This document shows positions 49,051-57,790 of a DNA stretch of 63,096 nucleotides, in pieces. The first letter of the stretch is position 1. Every line of letters starts with the position of its first letter. A program made the position numbers and the translations under genes. The stretch is from 67-14 sp020438345. GTDB lineage: Bacteria; Actinomycetota; Thermoleophilia; Solirubrobacterales; 70-9. The stretch covers positions 1-63,096 of the forward strand of contig CALMSY010000021.1 of NCBI GenBank assembly GCA_937872475.1. Direction: 5' to 3'. The notes beneath the pieces were generated by a model. That model worked only from the letters and a program-made list of their open reading frames with translations. It ran no database searches and was not told where the DNA came from.

Positions 49051-50912
49051 GTTTCTCCCGGGAAGCCCTGGCGAAGTTGAAGTCGGCTGGCCGAAGCGAC
49101 GGTCCACCGACCTGGGTGCTGGGGGTGTTGGTCGCGCTGCTGGCCTGGGCCCCGACATTTGCGCTGCCTGCGCCGGGTCTGGATGTGAGCTGGTGGAGCG
49201 GGCTCTACATGGCCGCCCGGGACCAGCTCCAGTTCGGACAGGAGATCGTTTTCACCTACGGCCCGCTGGGTTTCATGAAGCTGCCATGGCTCTTTTATCC
49301 CGGCCTGTCGCTGATCTCCTATCTCTACGTATCGCTTCTTTTCATCGCCTACTGCGTTTCGCTGGTCTGGATTCTGCGCCGGTCCTTGAGCTGGATCCCG
49401 ACCTTTCTGATCTCGCTACTGATCGTGGCGATCCTGCCCGGGGTCGAGCAATCGGTGGCTCTTGCGCTCTTTGCGTCGATGGCAGTCGTTGCGAAGCGGC
49501 CGGATGACCGGCACCTCCTGATTTACGCGGCGGTCGGCGGCGTCTGGGCGGCCGCGGAAGCCCTGATGAAACTTTCAATCGGACCGCTTGCAGTGGTCCT
49601 TCTCCTGGTCGGTCTGATCGGGGCCGGTCCACGGCGGGTACATATCGCCACTTTCGCCGGAGCGCTGGCTGGAGGTTCTCTGTTCTTCTGGCTGATAGCC
49701 GGTCAGTCGCTCGAGGCGGTTCCCGACTTTCTGATCAACGCCGCCCGGGTGACCCTGGGCTACAGCGAAGGAATGGCGCTCGACACTTCCGGCTGGAAAC
49801 AGCCGGTGCTACTGGCGGCGATTGTCGCCGGCTCCGTTCTCTGGGCCTGGTTTGGTGAATTCCCGAACCGTCGGGCGCGCATCGCAGCGGTGGCCATCGC
49901 CTTCCTTGTTGCCTTCACCTCGTACAAGCAGGGTGTGGTGAGGGCGGATGCGTCGCACGTGACGATTTTCCTCGCCACTATCGCTCTGCTCTGGATCGCC
50001 GTGCCGGTTCGTCGTGCGCTGCTTCCCGTATCTCTGGCCGGTATCGCTCTGTTTTCTTTCTTTGCGATCAGGGAGATCGATTCACCCGTCCGTGACCGGC
50101 TGGACCCGGTCAGCAATGTAAAGCGGTTCATTGATGGCGGCAGGATCATCTTTGAGAAGGATGCGCGCAAGAACCTGGCCGACATGTACAGGTTCTATTC
50201 GGTGCTGAGCTATGCGCTGGAACCGGAACTCCTTGAGCGACTTGAAGGCAGGGGCGTCAGCGTCGAACCGTGGGAGGCCGAGGTGGTCTGGGCCTATGGA
50301 CTCGACTGGTCACCAGTACCCGTATTCCAGAACTATGCGGCCTACTCCCCGGCCCTCGATGACCTGAACGCCACCTCGATCGCTTCACCGGAAGGTCCGG
50401 AACGGATCCTGCGGGAAGGCAACGGCGGCAGCATTGACAACCGGCTCATCGCCTGGGATGCCCCGGCCCAGGCTGTCGCGACGTTATGTCACTTCCACCC
50501 GATCGCCAGTCAGGAGCGCTGGCAGTTGCTGGGCAGAATCCCGAACCGCTGCGGTGAACAGCTGCCCGCCGGAACCGCGGAAGCAAGTGAAGGGGAAACG
50601 GTCCCGGTGCCGGTCCCCGGTCCGGACGAGGTGGTGCTGGTCCGGATCGAGGGAGCCGAAGTCAGTGGTGTCGAGAAGATCCGCTCGCTTCTGTTCCGTC
50701 CCCGGGTCCGTCACATCGAAAACTCGGCGGGCGCGTTCATCCACTTTATTCCCGCGGTGGCAAGCCAGGGGTTGATGCTGGACGCGGGCCGGCGCCTGCG
50801 GGCCCACGAAGGGCATACCTCGCCGATCCCCGCGACCCGTACGATCGCTGTGTTCGGTGCGGGTGATGACCTGCGATTCGAGTTCTTCAGGATGAAGGTG
50901 AAGCAGAAGTGA
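49047..50912 (+). CDS. Large membrane protein, glycosyltransferase-C-like (621 aa)
   Basis: GTG 49047 overlaps the GT2 stop. About ten hydrophobic helices span residues 20-335. The first extracytoplasmic loop contains GLDVSWWSGLYMA, roughly where GT-C enzymes carry an acidic catalytic residue. The C-terminal 270 residues are soluble, with a domain (VEPWEAEVVWAYGLDWSPVPVFQNYAAYSP) similar to those of bacterial membrane mannosyl- or oligosaccharyl-transferase-like proteins. Assignment to GT-C rests on topology and context only. It lies between GT2 and an epimerase in the same operon. Confidence 0.7.
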   Translation: MSFSREALAKLKSAGRSDGPPTWVLGVLVALLAWAPTFALPAPGLDVSWWSGLYMAARDQLQFGQEIVFTYGPLGFMKLPWLFYPGLSLISYLYVSLLFIAYCVSLVWILRRSLSWIPTFLISLLIVAILPGVEQSVALALFASMAVVAKRPDDRHLLIYAAVGGVWAAAEALMKLSIGPLAVVLLLVGLIGAGPRRVHIATFAGALAGGSLFFWLIAGQSLEAVPDFLINAARVTLGYSEGMALDTSGWKQPVLLAAIVAGSVLWAWFGEFPNRRARIAAVAIAFLVAFTSYKQGVVRADASHVTIFLATIALLWIAVPVRRALLPVSLAGIALFSFFAIREIDSPVRDRLDPVSNVKRFIDGGRIIFEKDARKNLADMYRFYSVLSYALEPELLERLEGRGVSVEPWEAEVVWAYGLDWSPVPVFQNYAAYSPALDDLNATSIASPEGPERILREGNGGSIDNRLIAWDAPAQAVATLCHFHPIASQERWQLLGRIPNRCGEQLPAGTAEASEGETVPVPVPGPDEVVLVRIEGAEVSGVEKIRSLLFRPRVRHIENSAGAFIHFIPAVASQGLMLDAGRRLRAHEGHTSPIPATRTIAVFGAGDDLRFEFFRMKVKQK

Positions 50913-51964
50913 AGACAGCGATAGTCACCGGTTCAGGCGGGTTGATCGGTTCCCAGTCGGTAATCAAGCTGGCCGAGGACGGCTGGCATGTGATCGGGAT
51001 CGAGAACGACATGCGGGCAAGCTTCTTCGGGCCGGAAGCCTCGACCCGTCCGGTCAGCGAGCAGCTCGCCGCAAGTCTCGATTCCTTCGAGCAGGTTGAT
51101 CTCGACATCCGGGACGCGGCCGGAGTAGATGCGGTTTTCAGCCGCGGCAATGTTGACCTCGTGATCCACACGGCAGCCCAGCCTTCGCATGACTGGGCGG
51201 CCCGGGACCCGCAGACCGATTTCGGAATCAACGCGCTCGGCACGCTCAACCTGCTGGAAGCAGCACGGGCCAAATCACCAGATGCCCCATTCATCTTCTG
51301 TTCGACAAACAAGGTTTACGGAGACAGGCCGAACTTCCTTCCCCTGATCGAGACCGAGACCCGCCTTGAGTTGCCGGCAGATCACGAGTATTACGGGGGC
51401 ATCGACACTTCGATGTCGATTGACCGGTCAACCCATTCGCTCTTCGGGGTGTCAAAGGCGTCGGCGGATCTGCTCGTTCAGGAATACGGCCGCTACTTCG
51501 ACATGCCGACCGTCTGCTTCAGGGGCGGCTGCCTGACCGGTCCTCAACATGCCGGCGCTGAGCTTCACGGCTTCCTCGCGTATCTGATGAAGTGCGTGGT
51601 CTCCGGCCGGCCGTACACGGTCTTCGGCTACGGCGGCAAGCAGGTCCGGGACAACATCCACTGCGATGACCTTGTTTCCGCATTCCTCGAGTTTGCTGCC
51701 GCTCCAAGGCCGGCCGCGGTTTACAACATCGGCGGTGGCAGGGGCAGCAACTGTTCAATGCTGGAGGCGATCAGAGAGTCAGAACAGATCGCCGGCCGCG
51801 AACTTGACTGGACCCTAAGCTCGGAGAACCGGATCGGTGATCACCGCTGGTGGATCTCCGACCTGAGTGCTTTCGAGCGTGATTATCCGAGCTGGAAGCG
51901 TCGGTTCGGAATTACCGAGATCCTCCAGCAGATACACCAGAGCGCAACCGAAACCGCCACCTGA
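50909..51964 (+). CDS. NAD-dependent epimerase, CDP-paratose 2-epimerase-like (351 aa)
   Basis: The Rossmann motif is VTGSGGLIGSQ (6-16). FGVSK occupies the place of the YxxxK active site, so Phe stands where the catalytic Tyr is usual. CFRGGCLTGPQHAGAELHGFLAYL and YGGKQVRDNIHCDDLV are strongly family-like. The protein shares its general fold with the first gene of the operon but is only distantly similar. GTG 50909 overlaps the membrane-protein stop (GTGA). It may act on the same or a related nucleotide sugar; loss of Tyr needs an experimental explanation. Confidence 0.82.
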   Translation: MKTAIVTGSGGLIGSQSVIKLAEDGWHVIGIENDMRASFFGPEASTRPVSEQLAASLDSFEQVDLDIRDAAGVDAVFSRGNVDLVIHTAAQPSHDWAARDPQTDFGINALGTLNLLEAARAKSPDAPFIFCSTNKVYGDRPNFLPLIETETRLELPADHEYYGGIDTSMSIDRSTHSLFGVSKASADLLVQEYGRYFDMPTVCFRGGCLTGPQHAGAELHGFLAYLMKCVVSGRPYTVFGYGGKQVRDNIHCDDLVSAFLEFAAAPRPAAVYNIGGGRGSNCSMLEAIRESEQIAGRELDWTLSSENRIGDHRWWISDLSAFERDYPSWKRRFGITEILQQIHQSATETAT

Positions 51965-52101
51965 ACCACCGGCTCTCCGGCCCTGTCTGCGCCAGCCGGA
52001 CGATCCATGAGTTGGCCAGAAGAGTCGGGCCGGGCGGATTCAGGGAGCCCATCTTCAAGAGAGGATCCTGGCTGCCCGGTTGATACTCCAGGCGGAGCGA
52101 A

Positions 52102-53769
52102 CTATTGCGAGGTGGCGGGGCAGACGCTGACCGGTCCGGCGCCGCTGAAATACGCATTCCAGGGTCTGGTCGAGTTGTCCCGGGGCAGGTCGAGCCCGAC
52201 CCGCGACTCCGGCAGAATCGATCCGACCGGGAGGCCGGGCGGATCGGAGAAGCGGCTCAGAGTGACGGCAAGTTCGCTCCGGCCCCGATTCAGAATCAGA
52301 TGCATTCCCGGTCCGAGTTCAAGCGGCCCGAATATTCCCTCCGTCCCCCTTATCGGCCGGCAACGTCCCGCCACTGGTCCGACCAGCCCATCCAGATGTA
52401 TCCCGGTCGCATCGATCAGCACAGAATCAGCCTGGGCGCGGTCGGCCGCTTCGGATCCAGCTATCTCATTGATGTCCATTCCCGGAGAACCATGCCTTGC
52501 GCTGCTCTCCCGGTAGAGCTCGATCGGGATGAGTTGATCCTCTTCAGCGTTGACCCGGAAATCGATCTGGTAGCCGGGTTGCACCGCCGGCCCGGCAATG
52601 TCAAGCGCTCCCAACGCGATCCGGCTCGCCTGTGAAGCCGGATGCCACCGTTCACTCGCCTGCTCCTCCATCAGCTTGACACCGCCGAAGACCGCCAGCG
52701 CCGTCAACAGGGCCGAGACGATGAGGGCATTCCTCGGGATCTTCACTCCTCGCAAAAGGTTTCCCGCAATCAGCAAAATGAAAAGAGCTCCCGGCAGCTG
52801 GTAGCGGCTCGATGTCGGCAGGCGGAAGTTGCTTGTGTTGAGTCCCGAAAGCACGAAGAAGGCCGCCGCCGCGGCAAGGGTGATCCAGACATCACGCGGA
52901 ACCCGGCGGAGCTTGTGGATCCGCCAGCCGGCCGCCCCGAGGGCGATCAGGAAAAACAACCGCCCCCAGATCAGATGCGGCTGATCCGGGGAGGTTCCAT
53001 CACCAGTGGCCAGCCCGGCCATTGACGTGAACACAGCCGGGATGGCTTTCCACAGGTAACCCGGCAACTCGGTGACCCCGGAGAGGCCGGCCTGGGAATC
53101 GGCGTCGTGGCCCCACCCCAGCCACCAGAGGATCCAGATCAGGATCGCCGCGCCGGGAACGAAGATCCGCCGGCGCCGGTCACGCGGATTCAACATCCAC
53201 TCCACAACGACCGCTGCGATAAACGGGAAGACCATGCTGGAAAAGCCGATCCCCGCGACCAGCAGCAGGGCTGCAGCGATGTCACCCTTCCGGTCATCCC
53301 GGTCCAGCGCAATCAGAGCCGCCAGGCCACAACCCAGCGATCCGTAGTAGTTGACCTGGAAAGCGAAGAGGAGATCCTCGAAGGCCGCTCCGAGGAAGAG
53401 GATCAGCGACGTGCCAATTACCGCCGCCCAGGCGCCTGTCCGTCGTCGCAAATAAACGAACAGCAACGCGTTCAGGCCGAGGAACCCGAGGGTGGCCAGC
53501 ACCTGCATCGGTCGGTCGGAATCCAGTCCGAAAACCGAGGCCGAGGATGAATAGAGCAGATTGGGGATCAGGACCAGATGCTCGTAATAGGGGGCGAGCA
53601 GCGTTCCCGGGTCGAAGCCCTGGCGGAAGTAGATGAATTGCCACTCGTCACTCAGGAAGCTGATCGGCGCGGTCAGCGACAGGAGCAGTACCGCGCAAAT
53701 GAGCATCAACAGGCCGAGAGTGATCTCGGGCAGTCGCCGAACCAGCTGCTTTCTCCCTATTGATTCCAT
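52102..53769 (-). CDS. Polytopic membrane protein, possibly GT-C type (555 aa)
   Basis: About ten helices span residues 15-365. An early loop reads SFLSDEWQFIYFRQGFDPGTLLAPYYEHLVLIP, similar to the acidic first loop of GT-C glycosyltransferases and related bacterial membrane proteins. The C-terminal 180 residues are soluble and end in VCPATSQ. ATG 53769 lies 6 nt after the TauE stop, so the genes are co-transcribed. It converges on the glycan operon that ends at 51964; nothing but featureless sequence lies in the 137-bp gap. Function is not established. Confidence 0.7.
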   Translation of the reverse strand: MESIGRKQLVRRLPEITLGLLMLICAVLLLSLTAPISFLSDEWQFIYFRQGFDPGTLLAPYYEHLVLIPNLLYSSSASVFGLDSDRPMQVLATLGFLGLNALLFVYLRRRTGAWAAVIGTSLILFLGAAFEDLLFAFQVNYYGSLGCGLAALIALDRDDRKGDIAAALLLVAGIGFSSMVFPFIAAVVVEWMLNPRDRRRRIFVPGAAILIWILWWLGWGHDADSQAGLSGVTELPGYLWKAIPAVFTSMAGLATGDGTSPDQPHLIWGRLFFLIALGAAGWRIHKLRRVPRDVWITLAAAAAFFVLSGLNTSNFRLPTSSRYQLPGALFILLIAGNLLRGVKIPRNALIVSALLTALAVFGGVKLMEEQASERWHPASQASRIALGALDIAGPAVQPGYQIDFRVNAEEDQLIPIELYRESSARHGSPGMDINEIAGSEAADRAQADSVLIDATGIHLDGLVGPVAGRCRPIRGTEGIFGPLELGPGMHLILNRGRSELAVTLSRFSDPPGLPVGSILPESRVGLDLPRDNSTRPWNAYFSGAGPVSVCPATSQ

Positions 53770-53775
53770 CAACGA

Positions 53776-54537
53776 TCAGATGATGGCTTGTCCGGCCATC
53801 GTAAGTCCGGATATGAGCAACACGGCAGCCATCACCCGGACCAGCGTCGTTTCCGGGAGGCGCCCGGTCAGCCTCGCACCAAACGCTGCCCCGGGGATAG
53901 CGGTGGCGGCACCAATCAGCAGGATGTCCCAATCTACGCCCGAGGGCAAGTGGCCGATCAGGCCTCCCGCCCCGACCACCACGCCGACTGCCGAGTTGGT
54001 GCCCACCGCCCTGGCCGGACTCATGCCCATGTACTTGAGCATCGCCGGCAGCCTCAGAGAACCGAGGATCAGGCCCACAAAGCCGCCGAGCAAGCCGACT
54101 CCGAACCCGATCAACACAGCTTCGGTGAGCAGTCGACTGCGATCGGGCTGGTCGCCGGAATCGGAATCCTTCGGGCGTCGGTAGCGCCAGACCTCAACCG
54201 CGCCGTAGAGGACAATCAGACTGATCGCGCCGAGCAGCATTCGTTCGGGCAGCACCCCGGCCAGCAGGCCCCCGGCAACCGCGCCGGCGAACGAGCTTGG
54301 TGCCATCCATAGAAAAAGCTTCGGATCGAGCCGCCCGTTTCGAATGTGCACGATGGTCGCGGTGAGCGCGGCCAGGCCGGAGATCGCCACATTCGCCCCT
54401 GCGGCTGCGGCTGCGGAGCTGCCGAGCCAGACCACGACCGGCAGGCGCAGGTTGCCCAGTACCAGGCCGACCATCCCGCCGGCAAGAGAGACAGAGAAGG
54501 ACCAGACCAGGAGGATCGCGATCTCGACGGGACTCAT
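53776..54537 (-). CDS. TauE/SafE family membrane transporter, full length (253 aa)
   Basis: Two homologous repeats are seen, each starting with a GGxxGLxLGxLRLP element (GMVGLVLGNLRLPVVVWLG and GFVGLILGSLRLPAMLKYMG). Each half carries about four helices, totalling eight. The family exports sulfite, taurine breakdown products or other small anions; substrate unknown. The intact two-repeat form contrasts with the split genes at 18920-19740. ATG 54537 faces rarA across 22 bp, with AT-rich TTATTC/ATTATT close upstream. Confidence 0.85.
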   Translation of the reverse strand: MSPVEIAILLVWSFSVSLAGGMVGLVLGNLRLPVVVWLGSSAAAAAGANVAISGLAALTATIVHIRNGRLDPKLFLWMAPSSFAGAVAGGLLAGVLPERMLLGAISLIVLYGAVEVWRYRRPKDSDSGDQPDRSRLLTEAVLIGFGVGLLGGFVGLILGSLRLPAMLKYMGMSPARAVGTNSAVGVVVGAGGLIGHLPSGVDWDILLIGAATAIPGAAFGARLTGRLPETTLVRVMAAVLLISGLTMAGQAII

Positions 54538-54544
54538 GAACCGG

Positions 54545-54553
54545 GAATAATCT
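54545..54553. promoter_or_regulatory. Overlapping -10 region of divergent TauE and rarA
   Basis: Plus strand TAATCT (54548-54553) ends 6 nt before GTG 54560. Minus strand TTATTC (54550-54545) ends 7 nt before ATG 54537. The 22-bp gap leaves room only for leaderless starts. The plus element is the clearer one. Confidence 0.45.
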
Positions 54554-54559
54554 CACCTG

Positions 54560-55918
54560 GTGACCGATCAACTGTTCGATTCCGGTGAAGTCGAGCCCGA
54601 GGGTCCGGGGATATCGCGGGCCGGACCGGATGCTCCGCTTGCGGCGCGGATGCGTCCGGTCAGGCTGGACGAGGTCGTCGGCCAGGACCACATACTCGCC
54701 CCAGGCACCGCACTCCGGGGTTCGGTCGAGGCGGGCCGGCCTCACAGCGCGATCCTTTACGGGCCGCCCGGCTCCGGCAAGACGACTCTCGCCCGGATCA
54801 TTGCTGCCACCTCCGACGGCGCCTTTGAGGAGGAGTCCGCGGTCAATGCGGGCCGGCCCGAGATCAGGGCCGTGATCCAAAGGGCCGAGGACCGTCGGCA
54901 GCATGGACGCCGCACCGTTCTCTTTCTCGACGAGATCCATCGCTTCAACAAAGCCCAGCAGGATGCTCTGCTGCCGGCGGTCGAAAGCGGGGTGCTGACC
55001 CTGATCGGTGCGACCACTGAGAACCCCTACTTCGAGGTCAACAGGGCCTTGATCTCGCGTAGCCAGATCTATGAACTGAAACCGCTTGGTGCTCCGGAGA
55101 TCCTGACCCTGCTCGAACGGGCTCTCGGGGACACCGAACACGGTGTCGCCGGCCGGGTTGAAGTCAACCCGGATGCACTGGCCATCCTTGCCGACCGGGT
55201 TTCTGGAGATGCCCGTGCTGCCCTCTCGGCCCTCGAGCGGCTGGCCGCCGCTGGCGGGGAGGCCGGCGTGCCCGAAGTGGAAGATGCCCTTCAGGCCCAG
55301 GCGATCGCCTACGACAAGGGTGGGGACCACCACTACGACTACATCTCGGCCTGGATCAAGGCGACCCGCGGCTCCGATCCCGACGCCTCGCTCTATTACC
55401 TGGCGGTGATGATCGAAGGTGGTGAAGACCCCCGGTTCATCGCCCGCCGCATGGTGATCCTGGCCTCGGAGGACATCGGCAACGCCGATCCGCAGGCATT
55501 GGCCGTCGCAACCTCGGCCGCAGCTGCGGTGGACCGTGTGGGAATGCCGGAGGCAGCGCTGAACCTGGCCCAGGCGGCGACCTATCTCGCGCTCGCACCG
55601 AAGTCGAATGCGTCCTATGCGGCAATCAACGCGGCCCGCGAGGAGGTTCGCAACAACGGACCGAAGCTGCCGCCGGCCCACCTTCGTGACAGTCATTACG
55701 CCGGCGCGAAGGAACTCGGAAGGGGCGAGGGGTATGCGTACCCTCACGATGTGGAGGGCGGGGTTTCCAGCCAGTCCCTGATGCCGGAAGGCCTCGAGGG
55801 CCGGCGCTTCTACGAGCCGACCCGTTACGGATTCGAATCGGAGCTGGCCCGGCGACGTGATGCCGCGGCCAGAATTCGTGGCCAGGCGCCCGGTCAAGAT
55901 CAGGCAGACCAGGAGTAG
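54560..55918 (+). CDS. rarA: Replication-associated recombination protein A (RarA/MgsA)
   Basis: An AAA+ core with Walker A GPPGSGKTT (68-76), Walker B LFLDEIHRFNKAQQDALL (about 123-140) and sensor IGATTENPYFEVNRAL. The C-terminal part (YDYISAWIKATRGSDPDASLYYLAVMIEGGEDPRFI, then ASEDIGNADP) is diagnostic of the RarA/WRNIP1 tetramerisation domain. It acts at stalled replication forks. GTG 54560 has no ribosome binding site but has the leaderless -10. The opposite strand is open over 54194-55969 through codon bias only. Confidence 0.95.
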   Translation: MTDQLFDSGEVEPEGPGISRAGPDAPLAARMRPVRLDEVVGQDHILAPGTALRGSVEAGRPHSAILYGPPGSGKTTLARIIAATSDGAFEEESAVNAGRPEIRAVIQRAEDRRQHGRRTVLFLDEIHRFNKAQQDALLPAVESGVLTLIGATTENPYFEVNRALISRSQIYELKPLGAPEILTLLERALGDTEHGVAGRVEVNPDALAILADRVSGDARAALSALERLAAAGGEAGVPEVEDALQAQAIAYDKGGDHHYDYISAWIKATRGSDPDASLYYLAVMIEGGEDPRFIARRMVILASEDIGNADPQALAVATSAAAAVDRVGMPEAALNLAQAATYLALAPKSNASYAAINAAREEVRNNGPKLPPAHLRDSHYAGAKELGRGEGYAYPHDVEGGVSSQSLMPEGLEGRRFYEPTRYGFESELARRRDAAARIRGQAPGQDQADQE

Positions 55919-56004
55919 CTTCCACTGACCGGGATGTCGGCGTGCCAGCCGTCGAAGGGCAGTAACCAAGCCGAAAACGCTTAGGCAACGTTTAGCTGTT
56001 CAGC

Positions 56005-56031
56005 AAAACTTTTCCGGCTTCGCCGGGTTTT
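56005..56031 (+). terminator. Intrinsic terminator downstream of rarA
   Basis: CCGGC (56014-56018) pairs with GCCGG (56022-56026) around TTC, followed by GTTTT. Flanking AAAAC (56005-56009) can pair with GTTTT (56027-56031). The short strong stem and T run, 87 nt after the rarA stop, fit a terminator. Confidence 0.6.
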
Positions 56032-56076
56032 CATCATCAGACCCAGCTTGAGCAGAACGCCAGGAGGGGTGCTGTG

Positions 56077-56118
56077 TCGGTCGGAGACTCGGACTGGGGG
56101 TCTCCGACCGAGTTGTTT
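56077..56118 (+). terminator. Strong intrinsic terminator just upstream of an aldehyde dehydrogenase
   Basis: TCGGTCGGAGAC (56077-56088) pairs perfectly over 12 bp with GTCTCCGACCGA (56100-56111) around an 11-nt loop, followed by GTTGTTTT. It ends about 20 nt before the ATG at 56139. It may insulate that gene from rarA read-through or act as an attenuator. Confidence 0.75.
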
Positions 56119-56125
56119 TCCGGCG

Positions 56126-56131
56126 TACACT
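56126..56131 (+). promoter_or_regulatory. -10 element, leaderless start of the 56139 aldehyde dehydrogenase
   Basis: TACACT, 7-nt gap (TCGTTTC), then ATG at 56139. It lies after the terminator, so initiation here would bypass it. Confidence 0.5.
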
Positions 56132-56138
56132 TCGTTTC

Positions 56139-57761
56139 ATGGCTACTGAAACCGCTGCCGCCGACGCGGCCGAAACGACTTCTGCTTCCACTCCGCCGCT
56201 TGAATCCTTCAACCCCGCTACCGGCGAGGTCGTCGGCAGCGTCGAGACGATCACTCCGGACCAGGTCCAGGGCATCGTCGACGAGGTCGGCCAGATCCAG
56301 CCGGCCTGGGCGGAGCTGACCCCTTCCGACCGGGCGACCTACCTGAAGCGCGCGGCCTCGGTTCTCTATGACCGCCTCGACGAGATCGCCTCGCTGCTTT
56401 CCCGGGAACAGGGCAAGCCGATTTCCGAGTGCTACACGATGGAGCTGATCCCTTCGATAGACGCACTTCGCTGGTGCGCCAAGGAGGGACCGTCCATCCT
56501 CAAGGACGAGAAGATCTCCTACCCGCAGCCGTTCTTCAAGACCAAACGCTCGAAGTTCCGCTACCAGCCGATCGGCGTGGTCGGCGTGATCGCCCCCTGG
56601 AATTACCCGTGGACCATTCCGATGCAGGAGATTGCGATCGCTCTGATGTGCGGCAATGGCGTCGTACTCAAACCGGCCAGCCTCACCCCGCTGCTCGGCG
56701 AGGCGATCCAGAGCGTTTTCGAAGAGGCCGGGTTGCCCAAGGGCCTGATCCGCACCGTCCACGGTGGCGGTCGGATCGGTGACGCCTTGACCAAATCCAG
56801 CGTCGGCAAGATCTTCTTCACCGGTTCGGTCCCGGTCGGTTACAAGGTCGGCGAAGAATGCGCCAGGCTGATGAAGGGCTGCGTGCTCGAACTGGGCGGT
56901 AAGGACCCGATGATCGTGCTCGAGGACGCCAACGTGGACTTCGCCATCTCCGGAGCTGTCTGGGGTGGCTTCTCCAATGCCGGCCAGACCTGTGCCGGTA
57001 TCGAGCGTGCGTATGTCCGCCGCGAAGTGAGTGAAAGATTCATCGACGGAGTTGTCGCGGGAACCAGCGCCCTCAAGGTCGGTGACCCTGCTGAGGTCGA
57101 CACGGAGATCGGACCGATGGTCAGCAAGGACCAGTACGACCTGGTGCTGGAGCTGGTTGATGACGCGGTTGCCAGTGGAGCCGAACTCCGCTGCGGCGGG
57201 CCGGTCGACATCGAAGGTTTCCCCGAGGGCAACTTCATCGCACCCGTTGTGCTGACCGGGGTCACGCATGAGATGCGGATCATGAAAGAGGAAATCTTCG
57301 GCCCGGTGCTGCCGATCATGGTTGTTGAATCCGATCAGGAGGCCCTGGACCTGGCCAACGACTCCGAGTTTGGCCTGGGTGCTTCGGTCTGGACTAAAGA
57401 CCGGCAACGGGGCGAGCGGATCGCCGACCGGATCGAGTCCGGCATGGTCTGGATCAATGACCACATGTTCACTCATGGTGCCTGTCAGTGCACCTGGGGT
57501 GGCATCAAGGATTCAGGGCTCGGCCATTCGCATTCGAAGTTCGGTTTCTACGAATGCGTCGAGATCAAACTGGTCACATATGAACCGGGTCTGACCCGGA
57601 ATTTCTGGTGGCATCCCTACGACGAGACTCTGGCCCAGGCGATGAAGTCCTCGGCCGGGTTGCTTTACGGAAAGGGCAGCCAGCGGGTTGAGGCGCTCAA
57701 GTCCGGGGCCGGACCGCTGCTCCAGGTTGGCAAGCGGATCACCAAGCGCGGACCCCGGTAA
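56139..57761 (+). CDS. Aldehyde dehydrogenase family protein (540 aa)
   Basis: The ALDH core has GVIAPWNYPWTIPMQEI, FTGSVPVGYKVG, catalytic Glu in VLELGGKDPM and Cys in NAGQTCAGIER. About 45 extra residues lie beyond the usual C-terminus (TLAQAMKSSAGLLYGKGSQRVEALKSG...), a feature of a membrane-associated or fatty-aldehyde-like subgroup. The N-terminal 20 residues are Ala/Thr-rich and low in complexity. NAD-dependent oxidation of an unspecified aldehyde is expected. It precedes the 145-aa gene and the ccm cluster by 29 nt. Confidence 0.88.
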   Translation: MATETAAADAAETTSASTPPLESFNPATGEVVGSVETITPDQVQGIVDEVGQIQPAWAELTPSDRATYLKRAASVLYDRLDEIASLLSREQGKPISECYTMELIPSIDALRWCAKEGPSILKDEKISYPQPFFKTKRSKFRYQPIGVVGVIAPWNYPWTIPMQEIAIALMCGNGVVLKPASLTPLLGEAIQSVFEEAGLPKGLIRTVHGGGRIGDALTKSSVGKIFFTGSVPVGYKVGEECARLMKGCVLELGGKDPMIVLEDANVDFAISGAVWGGFSNAGQTCAGIERAYVRREVSERFIDGVVAGTSALKVGDPAEVDTEIGPMVSKDQYDLVLELVDDAVASGAELRCGGPVDIEGFPEGNFIAPVVLTGVTHEMRIMKEEIFGPVLPIMVVESDQEALDLANDSEFGLGASVWTKDRQRGERIADRIESGMVWINDHMFTHGACQCTWGGIKDSGLGHSHSKFGFYECVEIKLVTYEPGLTRNFWWHPYDETLAQAMKSSAGLLYGKGSQRVEALKSGAGPLLQVGKRITKRGPR

Positions 57762-57790
57762 CGCTGCTGAAGCTTTTCGCGGTCTTCACG

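Noticed and set aside
54194..55969. 591-codon open frame on the minus strand opposite rarA
   Set aside because: It lies antisense to a full, motif-rich rarA gene and has no family pattern; it arises from high-GC codon bias.
56037..57476. 479-codon minus-strand frame opposite the aldehyde dehydrogenase
   Set aside because: Antisense to an intact ALDH with catalytic Cys and Glu; composition only.
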